This document shows positions 1 to 10,789 of a stretch of DNA of 64,000 nt, one piece after another. Made by a program: the position numbers and the translations under genes. Location of the stretch: NCBI RefSeq assembly GCF_027409185.1, contig NC_084474.1:11897382-11961381 (forward strand), read 5' to 3'. The DNA comes from Cynocephalus volans. Taxonomy: Eukaryota > Chordata > Mammalia > Dermoptera > Cynocephalidae. The notes under the pieces were generated by a model. That model worked only from the letters and a program-made list of their open reading frames with translations. It did no database searches and had not been told where the DNA came from. How positions within the stretch are numbered: the first letter of the stretch is position 1; each line of letters starts with the position of its first letter.

Positions 1-360
1 GTGTGCCACATACTTGAGCATTATACTCATATAAATGAGGGGTAAAATGAGAACTTTCTCATGGTCTTAGACTTCAACCTGAGACTTCTTACATGGAAAC
101 TCTTGATCGAATTGAATCCACGGATGTGAAAGTTCAGTGCCAGTAAAACGTCAGGCACTAGGTGAGGGAGAGAGAGGAATTTTGTAACAGGAGGCAATGA
201 GTGGCTTACTAGAGACATGGGCAGAATTAGTCCACAGGAAATTGAGATTTTTCCTGGTAGCAGAGGAAAGGCCATGCCAATGTAGGAATTGAATTTTGAG
301 CACAATTTACCAGGAAAAAAGGCCCGGGGGCACATGTGCAAAGGGGTGAGAGCCTGCCGC
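1..360. other. Unassigned sequence at the window edge
   Basis: I recognise no gene or repeat with confidence here. The open frames that cross it are short and have no known motif. It may be the diverged 5' continuation of the L2 fragment that follows. Confidence 0.3.
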
Positions 361-379
361 GTTGTGGTGTGTTTGCAGT

Positions 380-1100
380 GTCACTGGTGCCCGATGGCAG
401 CAAGGTGGAGGGGGACAGAATTGGTGCGTGAGAAGGACAGACTTCTGACCGACTGAGGGAAGAGCAGGCCGGGCTGCATGGTGGAGGTGGTGGTCGGTGC
501 AGGTGAGGCACGCGGCTGGACAGAGAATAGGGGTAAAGTTATCCCACGTTCTGGGAGAGATGAGTCACCCCGAGAGCAATGCAGTTGCTTAGAAGATGGG
601 AGACGATAGTCTAGAGAACCATTTAGAAAATTAAATTGGCAAGACTCGTGCTTTGAATGAATATGGAAGTGAGGGAGGAGGAAGGGTTTAGAATTACTTT
701 AGGATTATACTTGGGTGACCAAAGGAACCACAACACCATTAACTGAAATAGGAAATGCAGGAAACGTCACCACAAGCTTTGCGGAGAACAAATGAGCTCA
801 GGCTGTGGAAAGCTGTGTTGGAGGCAGCAGTGGGCATCACTTGTGTGAGCCGTGCAGCTCAGTGCTGGAGAGAGAAAGGGCAGTTCGAGCTACGGACTGC
901 ATGAGGACATCCCAGGTGAACACAGCAAGCGAATCAAGCCACTGGGGAAATGCTGGAGAAACCACACCCTTTAACAAGGATCTAGCAAAGACTGATAAGG
1001 AACAGGCATAAATGAAGGAGAAGAAACAGAGCCAGAAAAGCCAACAGATGAGAGGATTTCAGAAAGGAGAGGTGATCGACAGTGTCCACGCAACAGAACG
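380..1100 (+). repeat. L2 LINE fragment
   Basis: Phrases typical of the L2 3' half appear in the right order. A GTGAGGGAGGAGGAAGGGT block near 670 is followed by a GGGTGACCAAAGGAACC-like block near 713. A GAGAGGTGATCGACAGTGTC-like block sits near 1066-1085. L2 is an ancient inactive LINE found across mammals, and the divergence here fits that. The 66-codon frame at 805-1011 lies inside it and is not a gene. The left boundary is uncertain. Confidence 0.6.
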
Positions 1101-2037
1101 TAAATAAGGTATGTGCCAGAAAGTCACTGAGGACCCCAGCGCTACCTATAATTAAAAATATGTTTTACATTTGAACATTAGAACAGAAAAGAACAGGCAA
1201 CAAAACATAGTGAAGGGCAAAGACCCACCTGACTTTAGAGTTTGAAGGGACTTACCCTGGATGCAGGGTGTGCCAAGTAACCAGTGTGAAGGACACCTCT
1301 CCCTGCCCTGCCTGAGGCCATTCCTCACTTTTTATCCTAAGTGTGGGGACAGAAGAGCCCACCTGCTGACCAGCTGTGGGGTGAAGAGCTGCTCACTCTG
1401 GAGGTGACCTCTCCTGGTTAGGTCCCAGCTCTCAGCTTATGTGATGTTAGTTCCCCTCTATTCATCAAAATGTACTGCAGTATGTTTCCCCTGAGGTTAA
1501 AATATGGTCAACTCCACACACTATAGGTCACTACTAAACTAGGTATTGATGGGGGGGTGTCCTCATTAATCACTGCAGAGAGTGACAGCTCCCCGATCCA
1601 GTGGTCAGCTGGCCCCATGCTACCAGGCTGTGGGTCACACATGTCAAAGCCACTCCGTGTCTCAGCTGATTGGACTCTGTGCGTTGTCTGTAGGAAGTTG
1701 TGGACATTTTCATGAGGTTCCCAGTGATATCATATCCCAAATCATCTTATTTGTCTAAATCCTTTCACGGAGTTTATAAGAATTTCAAGGGATTCTTTCA
1801 TTTTTTTTTTTTTCCTTTCATTCTTTTTCTGTCATAGCCAGTAGTCACCTGTGTCTACCCCAAACCAATCAATACCTTACATTAATCGTTACTAAGGCTG
1901 TTTCTGGTAGTGACACTCTCTCCCCCACTGTCTGGATGCTCCTCATTTGCCTTAGAAGAGGCATCACAGGAAGAGGGGAAACCCCTCCCCACCCCGAGGA
2001 TCTTTTTGACAAACCTTGCCCCTCAGCCCTGACGCCA
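1101..2037. other. Unassigned, apparently single-copy sequence
   Basis: No gene or repeat family is recognised. A T-run lies at 1801-1814. The remainder is mixed-composition sequence with no long open frame. Confidence 0.4.
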
Positions 2038-2040
2038 TCC

Positions 2041-2190
2041 ACCCCAAGTGGGTCTGCAGGACCGAGCTCCACCCCAAGTGGGTCTGCAGGACCGAGCTCC
2101 ACCCCAAGTGGGTCTGCAGGACCGAGCTCCACCCCAAGTGGGTCTGCAGGACCGAGCTCCACCCCAAGTGGGTCTGCAGGACCGAGCACG
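2041..2190. repeat. 30-bp minisatellite, five units
   Basis: Five head-to-tail units of 30 bp begin at 2041, 2071, 2101, 2131 and 2161. Each starts ACCCCAAGTGGGTCTGCAGG. The first four are identical, and the fifth changes only in its last few bases. Because 30 is a multiple of three, several frames on both strands stay open through the array (for example 1869-2258 minus and 1936-2289 plus). These frames are products of the repeat and show no sign of being genes. Near-perfect identity suggests recent expansion or homogenisation. Confidence 0.97.
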
Positions 2191-3842
2191 CCTCTCCACC
2201 TCCATCTGCACCACCCCCTCTGCTTGAAAACACTGGTTTGGAGCGTAGCTGCAGGCATTTCAGTTCTTCAGCTTCTGAGAACCCAATGAGAAAAGCCATT
2301 TTAAAGGAATGAGCACATTCTTTAAGTGAAAGTGTTGTTCATAGTTCATATGAATGTCTTGCAATTTCATCTTATAAATAAAGACGTGTCTCAAGGAAAA
2401 GCAAGAAGGTCAGGAACCTTTCATCTTCAGAAATTATCGCAATGGCTGATGCATAACCCAGCAAACAAGGATATTTAGGGCAGAAGTACAAAAGCACTGC
2501 CAGCTGAGGAACTGACTGCTAGTTTGGAGGATAACTGGCTTCTCTGGATCTGAAGGACTCCTAAGTCCCTGCATGGCCACATTCTGCCTTGCCCTTGAGT
2601 AGCCCAGGAGAGACTGTGCAGAACCCACAGGTGCTAACCCTTCCTCCCCACCGACCTAGCTCCTGGTGAAAACACTCAGCTCCTGCAGAGGGAAGGCAAA
2701 TTTCACACTGGCCTGGTGGGTCCTTGTACAAGCCCCAAATGCCTAGTCACCTAGACTTAATACATATTCATATTGATATTATTACTCATATCCCCAATAC
2801 AGTCTCTGGCATCTACAAACATATATTAACTTTTTAGAATTAAGAATAATGGCAGGCTATATGATACATTTCACAGTAAAGAAGCATAAAAGAATGGATG
2901 AGCTTTGGACCAGAAAAGGTGCTGATAGACTATTGGCATGTGTTTAAAAAGTAGCATTACCTTAAGACAATGGTAACATTTGATTTACCAACTTTGATAG
3001 CATTTCTTTTCCTTTCTCTTACATACATCATTCAGCAAAATTATGACCAAAGTGATAGAACTCAAGGGATAATAGATCAACAGAAAACAAGTTGGTGGAT
3101 TCCTTTGAATCCTATAGCATTTTGTACATTTATTAAGATCAATAAACTCATTGAGTTTAATAACATTTAGCAGTTCATGACTCCAGAGGTGTTCAGATTC
3201 AATAAGCTTCATATCAGAAGGCGGTGCTTGCCCAAAATGTTACTTGTTTTGCAATAGATTTCACAATTATTCAGTTAGCACTCAGAGTCTAGAAACAAAA
3301 ATCTCCTGAGTGCAGAAGGCACAATAGCTTATGACATTTAATAATACCATCTCTGACTGACTCCTTTGTCTTATAAGAAAAAGATCTCATCCAATTTCTA
3401 ACATTTTATAGCATGTGCCATTAAAATTAAAAGCTTTAGACTTCACCCAAAGAATGATATTTAAAAAGATGAAAGCATAGTTCTACAATCTACAAAAAAA
3501 AAAAAAAAGAATAGAGAATGTTTGAACGACCTACCCCAAGAAAGAAAGAGATAATTACAAGCGTACTTCAGGTGCCACAGAGGTGAAATCTGTTTGATTT
3601 TATTTCTACTCTCCCCAGCCCCCCACACACCAATTTAACAGAATGTGAAAACAAGGACATTTGAGCAGCAGAGGGAGTAGGTGCTATAAAGTATTACTTT
3701 TCATAAAGAGATAAAAGTAAACAAATATAGAACTGAATAAAACAGTCAACTTTGAATCCAGCTTATTTCAGAGTATTTTTTTTTCTATCAAAATCTATGC
3801 AGCATATTAAACCACCTCTTTGTGGTCATGGTAATAACAATA
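2191..3842. other. Unassigned AT-rich sequence
   Basis: No gene or confident repeat is seen. An A-run lies near 3492-3508. The short open frames at 2434-2628, 2970-3170 and 2985-3212 have no recognisable domain and are expected by chance in AT-rich DNA. Confidence 0.4.
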
Positions 3843-4087
3843 TCATAAATTTGCAAAAGCCCTTGATTACATCTAAGCACTTCCTATGATAATATCTCAT
3901 GGCTCATGATAGCTTCCTTGTACTTTATGCAGAAAAAACCTGACTATCCCTATCTTATAATTTTTTTAAAAAAAAGCTTTGAGAGGTTAAGCCATATAAC
4001 CATGATCATTTACCAAATGAAGCAAGTAGGAATAGAATCATTGTTTTGAGTCCCAACCCAGTGATCTTTTCACCTTTCCAGGTTGCA
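3843..4087 (-). repeat. MIR SINE, antisense
   Basis: Read on this strand, the block has the reversed order of MIR. A degenerate piece like the reversed MIR end (AAGCACTTCC) comes first. It is followed near 3978-4010 by the GAGAGGTTAAG core and then by a GAGTCCCAACCCAGTGATC-like stretch matching the tRNA-derived half. MIR is an ancient mammalian tRNA-derived SINE that depended on L2. Divergence is high, as expected. Confidence 0.6.
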
Positions 4088-4690
4088 CAAAAATTTTACT
4101 TTGAATGAAAGCAGAGATGAGTCATAGAGTAAAATTAAAATGTGAGAAGAATGTCAGGTGTTTGCTTTAACACTGGGCATGAGCTGTGGTCTCATTGTCT
4201 TCATAGTGCAAGAGCTAGCTAATATATTTTATGAAACTATGGAAATAATTTTTTTAAATTATATCAATGTTAGTATGTAAAACTCTCCTATATAAGGGGT
4301 ATTTCTAGGCAATTAAGCAAATAGAAGGAAAGACTGATCAATTCCACAGATAATTAAAGGAAATATACTGAATGACCGAATACTGCAAATATACCTAGGG
4401 AAAAATAATTTATATAAACAGGATTATATAGCACATGTGAAAGTCACACTTAAAATTAGGTAGTAAAATATATCAGGTTTAGATGGTAAACATTAAGAAA
4501 ATGTCACTTATAGTTAAAAGTAAGCAAGATTTATTTTATTGGTTTAAAAGGATTGTTCATTGTTTTGGCAATACATCATATGAAACCAAAATCAAAACTG
4601 TTTACAAAGGAATTGAGAAGTTTTGCTCCCTCAAATTCTACCTCCATTTTGTATAAGTAAACTTCCTTTTTAAGTTTTTTAATACTTATA
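4088..4690. other. Unassigned AT-rich sequence
   Basis: No gene or named repeat is recognised. The stretch is AT-rich with many A and T runs. Confidence 0.4.
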
Positions 4691-5110
4691 TCTGTGTGTT
4701 TCTTTATGCAAACACAGTTAAGTTACTTTTTTAATGTTTTTTACACAAAAATATTAATTGTTCCCCTCCATGTGTTTTCCATGTAGCTGCGTATACTGGA
4801 GATATTTCTACACCAAGACTTAGTTTTCTCATTCTTTTTAAAGTTTCCTAACACTTCAGAGCATTCCACTTTGGGGATACACCACAGTTTATATAACCAA
4901 TCCTTCACACATAGAAAATTGGATTGTTTCTGCCTCCTGCTATCACAAACAATGCAATTGTGTGTATATGTTATCATGCATGAGTAGGTATACCTGTAAG
5001 CTAAATCCCCAGAGGGGGATAATTTGATCAAAGGGTAGATAGAGTGGTACGCTGAAATTAGCTTGCAAAATTCTGAAAATCTTTTAATCTTGTTGTTTAA
5101 AATGAACACT
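4691..5110 (-). repeat. Old LINE-1 3' end, antisense (L1ME-like)
   Basis: The order of blocks matches the antisense 3' untranslated region of old L1ME-type elements. It contains TTGTTTCTGCCTCCTGCTAT, CACAAACAATGCAATTG, GTAGGTATACCTGTAAGC and TCAAAGGGTAGAT. The 122-codon minus-strand frame at 4741-5109 falls inside and has no homology to a gene. Subfamily assignment is from memory. Confidence 0.6.
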
Positions 5111-5640
5111 ACTAAAAATTAAATTATATAAACTTAAATTAATTATAAATGAAGGTAATAAATATTCAAATAAATGAATCACTTTCTAATCGTTTCGCTA
5201 TATTATATTCTTTGGAGATTGTCTACTGTAACAATATGGGGTATGCTGTATAATGGTGTGCTACTGCCCAGTGTTTCCCAGCTCCGTCTTCAGTAAGATC
5301 ACATTGGTGGCTGAATCAGGTATGATCAGGGTATTTACACCACAGAAATTGGCAACTGCTACTAGTCAGGGTTTGGTTTTATTTTGTTTCTAGAGAGCCC
5401 ATTGTTAAACATTTACCTGCATACCACTCATTAGATGTCTTTAAGCTATTTGTAACTTATAACATTGTAGCAGACTTTATTTTTGTAAACTGAAATTAAA
5501 CATTTTTAATTGACGTCTGATTCTCACTCTCTACAGAACTCACTTTTCTTATTGAGTCTCCTTATTTTTCATAGAAATAATAGTTATTTGCATAGGTTCA
5601 ATAAAAATCTGCCCTTCTTTTTACCAGGACATAATTGAAA
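5111..5640. other. Unassigned AT-rich sequence
   Basis: No gene or clear repeat is recognised between two antisense LINE-1 pieces. It may be a very diverged part of the same element. Confidence 0.35.
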
Positions 5641-6720
5641 ACATCAGGAAAAATTGAGAAGTCTTTTCTGTTGTCAGTTTTAGTAAAGTATACTTTTCTA
5701 CAGTTTCTTATTTCCCCCTCATGATTATTTAATTTTTATATTTGAAAATTTTCCCCTTTTAAAAGTAGGTTAGCTAGTGTTTTCCTTATTTTACTATTTC
5801 TCATTATTGTTTCATAGAACCAGATTTGAATATACTCCTTTTTTTTTAAATTTCATAAGTTCTGCTTTTAACTTTACTAATTCCTTTCTTCTTTTTTATG
5901 TGTGGTTTGATCTGTTGCTACCCTCTTAACCTTCCATTTGGAGAATAATTTATTTCTTCCTTTTTTTAATAGACAAAAGTATTGAAAGCTATGAATTTTC
6001 CTCTGAGTTCTGACTTTATTTTATTCCAAAGGTCCTTAAATACAATAAATTATCTAATTTCGATCTATATTTCCTTTTTGATCCAAGAGTTAAGCGAGAC
6101 TTTTTTGTAAATGTTCAAAAGGAAGAAACTTTCTGCTTTCTGATGTTTAAAATTCATTTTTATTCTTATGGCATGATCACAATGTTGCCTGAACTTTTTC
6201 TTTCTTCCTTTTCTCCTTTTTTGGAGTATATTAAGATTTGCATCTGTGGCTTAATAGGAGGTAACTGTGAATGCTCGATAAGTTTTGAAGAAGATATTTT
6301 CTCTGATCTAAGGATATAGAATTAAGAAAATGTCAATAAGATGTACTTTATTAATCATTTTTTCAGTCTTTAATATTCTTATTTATTTACTGTCCACTTG
6401 ATATATCATATAAGAAAGAGGTGAATTAAATTCCCTTACCACATGTGTTTCTTTCTGTTTCTCCTTGTGTATTCTGTAATTTCTGTTTCGCGAATGTTAC
6501 TGGCATGTTTTTTGAAGTATTGCTATTCATAACTGTTATGTTTTCATTGCAAAGTTCATTTATTAACATTAATATAGTTCTTTCTGGCCTGAATCTTATC
6601 TTGTCCGATATTAACATCTTGGAGTTAAGCAGCTGGCTTGCAATCTATTTCTCTTTAGTTATAGGATTAGGGAGAAACTCCTTGGAAATAAAGGAGGTAG
6701 GCAACCTAGTCTAATTATCT
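5641..6720 (-). repeat. Old LINE-1 ORF2 fragment, antisense
   Basis: This is T-rich sequence with the reversed-ORF2 signature of old LINE-1s, including GCTATGAATTTTCCTCTGAG near 5989 and the following stretch on bases after a Phe-rich tract. The minus strand is coding in origin but carries many stops and frameshifts. It appears to continue at about 7160-7530 and 8551-9300, on the far sides of an unassigned block and two LTRs. Confidence 0.6.
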
Positions 6721-7160
6721 TGTAAACATGCCATAACAGATGCCCTAGAAAATAAACTAATGGAAATAGCTAGGAGGAGAGTCCTTATCTATTGAATACT
6801 TTTAGCAGGATGTTCCTTGTCTAGGATTGTTTTTGACAAACAACTTCAAATTCTTTGGATGTATGAGACACATCTTCCTGAAAAAGTCACATAAATTATG
6901 TAAATTATATAAATCTGAGATAAAATGAGGTGTTTCATAACCTAAATGCTCCCTGCTATGCAAGTAAGGTGACCACACAATCTCAGAGATATCATATTGC
7001 GAGTTAGGCCAGAGGATATGTCAGCACAAGAAGAATGCACCTGAGGACCGTGCTGAGTGTTTTGGACACCTTGACGCGATAACCACGCCACTTGAAAATT
7101 ACTAGTAAAGTTTGATATGGGGTAGGTCGTCTGACTCGTGAAACTGATTTAATTATTCAA
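6721..7160. other. Unassigned block inside old LINE-1
   Basis: This stretch interrupts the antisense LINE-1 reading and is not recognised. It holds no long open frame. It could be an insertion or an untypable part of the LINE. Confidence 0.3.
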
Positions 7161-7531
7161 TTCTTTGTGTTAGCACAACATCACTACCTCTGCTTTCTTT
7201 TTCTTTGCATTTGTCTAGTGTAATTTTTCATCATTTTCTGTTCATTTTTCTGAATCACTTCTTTTAGGAATGTCCCTATATATAACAGAGAATTGAGATT
7301 TGCCTTTTAATGTAATTTGAAAATCTTTTTGCATTTATAGATGAATTGAGTCCATTTATATTTATTAATTTCACAGATATATTTGGACTTCTGTTACTTT
7401 GCATTAAGTGTTCTGGGTCTTGTAAGTTTTGGGGAGTTTGGGGTTTTATTTGCAACTTTTCATAATATAGTCTGCTTTTTCTTGTTTTTTATGTGTGCAG
7501 TTCCTCTGATATTTAGGATGGGTTCTATTTA
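7161..7531 (-). repeat. Old LINE-1 fragment, antisense (continuation)
   Basis: T-rich reversed LINE-1 sequence resumes here, for example CATTTATATTTATTAATTTC and the TTCCTCTGATATTTAGGATG end. It then stops at the antisense LTR. No open frame is preserved. Confidence 0.45.
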
Positions 7532-7917
7532 TATTAGTCTGCTACGACTGCTATAACAGAGTACCACAGACTAGGTGGCCTGAACAGCAGAAATTTATTT
7601 TCTTGCAGTTCTGGAGGCTGGAAGTCCAAGACCAGCATGCCAGCACGGTTGAGTTCTGGTGAGGACTCTCTCCTTTGCTCTTAGATGGCTGTCTTCTTGC
7701 TATATTTTCATGTGGTCTTATCTCTGTGCATGTGAAGAGAGAGCTCTGGAGTGACCTTCTGTTCCTATAAGGACACCAGTTCTATTGCATTAAGGTCCCA
7801 CCCTTATGGCCTCATTTAATTTTAATGATTTTCTTAAAGACCCTACCTACAAATACAATCACCTTGAGGGTTAGGGCTTCAACATATGAATTTGGGGACA
7901 AAATTCAGTGCATAACA
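7532..7917 (-). mobile_element. MaLR-type solo LTR (MLT1/MST-like), antisense
   Basis: The start TATTAGTCTGCTACGACTGC and the blocks AACAGCAGAAATTTATTTTC, TTCTGGAGGCTGGAAGTCC and CAACATATGAATTTGGGGAC are the reverse complement of a MaLR LTR. It ends in CATAACA. No internal region follows, so it is a solo LTR or a truncated copy. MaLRs are old non-autonomous ERVL-related elements. The TSD is not clear. Confidence 0.75.
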
Positions 7918-8009
7918 ATGTTTATAACAGTAAAGTTATTATCTTCATAATTGCAATTACATAAAATTACCTTGATCACTTGCTTCTTAAAATAATATGT
8001 ATTCATTCC

Positions 8010-8549
8010 TGTGGTAAACTGAATAATGGCCTCAAAAATATGCCCATGTCCTTATCTCCATAACCTGTGAATGTTACCTTATATGGCAAGAGGGACTTTG
8101 TAGATATAATTAAGTAAAAGGTCATGAGTTGATGAGATTGTCTTGGGTTATCCGGGGGGGGGGGCCGAGTGTAACCATAAAGGCCTTTAGAAGAGAGAGG
8201 CAGGGGTCTGAGTGAAAAAAAAAAAAAAAGAAGAGAGAGGCAGGAGTCAGAGTCAGAGGGAAAGGTGATGAGATGACAGAAGCAGGAATAGGAGCGATGC
8301 ACTCTGAAGGTGGAGGAAAGGGCTGCAAGCCGAAGACCACAAGTGACCACTGGAAGCTTTAAAAGGCAAGGAAACAAATTCTCCCCTCAGAACCCCCAGA
8401 AGGGAGCAGCGCCGCCAACGCCTTGACCTTAGCCCAGTGAAACTGATTTTGAACGTCTGACCTCCAGAACTGTAAGAGAATAAATCTGTGTGGTTTTAAG
8501 TGACTAAGTTTGTGGTAGCTTGTTACAGCAGCAATAGGAAATTAATACA
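8010..8549 (+). mobile_element. MaLR-type solo LTR (MLT1-like), sense
   Basis: It begins TGTGGTAAACTGAATAATGG and ends GGAAATTAATACA. Inside lies the LTR 3' part, CTCCAGAACTGTAAGAGAATA followed by a GTTTTAAGTGACTAAGTTTGTGG-like stretch. Possible 5-bp TSDs are ATTCC on the left and TTTCC on the right. An 11-base G run lies near 8154-8164. A short block, AGAAGAGAGAGGCAGG, is duplicated around an A-run at 8191-8245. The minus-strand frames here (8003-8377, 8122-8340) are not genes. Confidence 0.8.
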
Positions 8550-8550
8550 T

Positions 8551-9300
8551 TTCCCTATATAAGTAAGGTCAAAATCAGCATGCTTCCATTCTCTCCTTCC
8601 ACTGCCAAGTGTCAGTCAATAATATCATATTTCTTAGTATTCACCCTTGTGCTGTGACATATGTTTATGATTTAAGTATTTGATTTTTCAACCCTTAATT
8701 GCCAGACATTACAGATTAGGCAATTAAGAAAATTACCCTACCTGATACCTTTTTCTCCCTCTCTTTCGATCATTACTACATATATCATTTCCACATTTTA
8801 AGACACATGCATTTCCATTCTACTCTGTCACATTATTTCTCCCATTTCTTTAATCAAGTTTTACAGATATATATTTTCAGTGATCACCACTATTACCTTT
8901 GCTACAGCTTCCTAGCAATTTTCTCTTTTTTGTTGAAGTTTGTGCTCTATTATTTTTCTTGGAAACAGCTCAGGGAAACAATATTTTCTAAGCTTTTACA
9001 TTTTCAAATCAATTTTTCTGTTGTCTTTACACATGAAAGACAATTTGGCTAGAAATAAAATTCTTGGCTCACACTCTCTTTCTGGGAGTATCTTGTAGGT
9101 ATTGTTTTACTATCTTCTGCCTTTTAATGTTGCCATGGAGAAATGAATTCAGCTTAATTTCATTTCTTCTTCTAAGACTTGATCATTTGTCTCAACTTCC
9201 CACAGAACTATTTTCATTTTCTTTTGAAGTCCAGTAAACTTAACTGGATATTTCATACTACTGACCATTTCAGACCAATTTTTGTCTACAAGATGAGTCA
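8551..9300 (-). repeat. Old LINE-1 fragment, antisense (ORF1 or 5' part)
   Basis: Reversed LINE-1 sequence continues after the LTR, with blocks such as GACAATTTGGCTAGAAATAA, TTCTTGGCTCACACTCTCTT and TCTGCCTTTTAATGTTGCC. This is typical of ancient LINE-1 or HAL1 ORF1 regions. No frame is intact. Confidence 0.5.
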
Positions 9301-9647
9301 TTTAAAACTGTAGAATTCTGTCTCTTGGCAGAGACGTGTTTTGAAGCATGAAATGTTATTCTGATGTCAGTCTCTCACCACAAGAACTTCCTGCAAGTAG
9401 ATACTACAGGGAAATCAAGTCAGTCACTGATGAGTAATTAAAAAGGAGAAAAGGAAAAGAAAATATATATTAAAAGAAATTAGAGAAAAATGCAAAAATG
9501 TACAGATAACTGAGGAAGAAAAACATAATTTTACAGAACAAATATTTAAAAATATAAACCAGGAAATATTTTCTGAAATGGTGGGAAGCCCTAGCATTCA
9601 AGCAAGGGGCTAGTTTCCCCCACTTCCCCATGTCATCCTCTTCCTCA
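9301..9647. other. Unassigned sequence
   Basis: No gene or repeat is recognised. Part of it is very A-rich (about 9440-9560). Confidence 0.35.
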
Positions 9648-9857
9648 CCTTCCCCCACCCCTCACCCCCAACACACACTGGGCTCTGCCTTGTGATATAG
9701 CTTTTCCTACAGGTTCAGCAACTGAGTGGCAGTTCCTGTCTCCAGCTCATCCCAGACCTTCCCCCACCCCTCAACCCCAACACACACTGGGCTCTGCCTT
9801 GTGATAGAGCTTTTCCTACAGGTTTAGCAACTGAGTGGCAATTCCTGTCTCCAGCTC
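9648..9857. repeat. Tandem duplication of about 108 bp
   Basis: Copy 1 spans 9648-9755 and copy 2 spans 9756-9857. Both carry CACACACTGGGCTCTGCC, GCTTTTCCTACAGGTT and AGCAACTGAGTGGC with only a few differences (for example GATATAG against GATAGAG). The near identity points to a recent local duplication inside older repetitive-looking sequence. Confidence 0.9.
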
Positions 9858-10789
9858 CCTGGAGTGGAAGAGCTATGCTAGTGGATTCAGCAGCCAGTAA
9901 ATAGCAACAGATCCCATTTTATACAGCTTCATGCTGTGGAAATCCTACATCAGGAGGGTGGTGGAAGCTGAGCAAGGTGCCCATTCACCCACCCTCAACA
10001 GAGAAGATAGGAAAGAGTAAAACCCATTATTCTTGCACAGCTCTGTGTTGCAGAGAGCTGCTCTCGTTGGCTCAATGGCCAAGTGGCAGACTGCTCTTCC
10101 CCAGCTCTCCTGTGTGAAAGCTATTTTAGGTAGATTCAGCAGCCAGTGAACATGGCAGATCCCATCCTCCCCAGCTGTTAGTTGCAAAATATTCACCCTG
10201 GACCGTGGCAACACCAGTGGCAGCACTGGTTCCTGTCCTTCCCCACTCTTTCCTCACCTCACACACATGCAGCTCTAGCTCTGTAAGGAGGATCCAGATT
10301 GAGCAGCTGGTGAAGAGTAAATCCCCATTCCCATCCCACCCCCACCTTCTGCTCCACAACACGGAAGTTTTGCCCAGGAAAGAGTTGAAACAAGCATCAG
10401 AGCTAGCAATACCCTGCCCCCACCATGAGGCCTCACTGTATCTGGATCATACTGTGTAGCAATTTATACCCCAGGACATTATCAAAATCAATTTTAAAAT
10501 CAGTAGCAATTAGTGAAGACTACCAGCTGGGGGGGTGATACCATAGAGCCAGATCTATCCAAAGCTAAATGGAGAGATTAGTGAAAATGATGATCAAAAG
10601 GAGCCCAACTAAAATCATAGTCATCTCTGGTAGTCAGGAAGATTATGTGCCTGCCCGAGACTGTGACCTTTAAGGAGTGATCAGAGAGGGAATCTGTGAA
10701 CTACAAGTCCTGGGCTAACCAAAGGGCAAAAGTAGTCTCTAAACCACACACAGATCCAACCATTCTTGGATCATACAAAGAATGTTCTC
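9858..10789 (+). repeat. Unclassified repeat, possibly a LINE-1 5'UTR
   Basis: This moderately GC-rich stretch has a loosely repeated phrase, ATTCAGCAGCCAGT, near 9884 and 10135, with a degenerate version near 10297. It lies directly upstream of sense LINE-1 ORF2 sequence. Repeated monomers ahead of LINE-1 coding sequence suggest a 5'UTR, but the ORF1 that should follow is not recognisable. Identity is therefore open. The frames at 9945-10226, 10126-10362 and 10205-10459 are not supported as genes. Confidence 0.35.

Noticed and set aside
1869..2312. Six overlapping frames of 60-130 codons on both strands
   Set aside because: They all run through the 30-bp minisatellite, whose length keeps frames open; no gene-like flanks.
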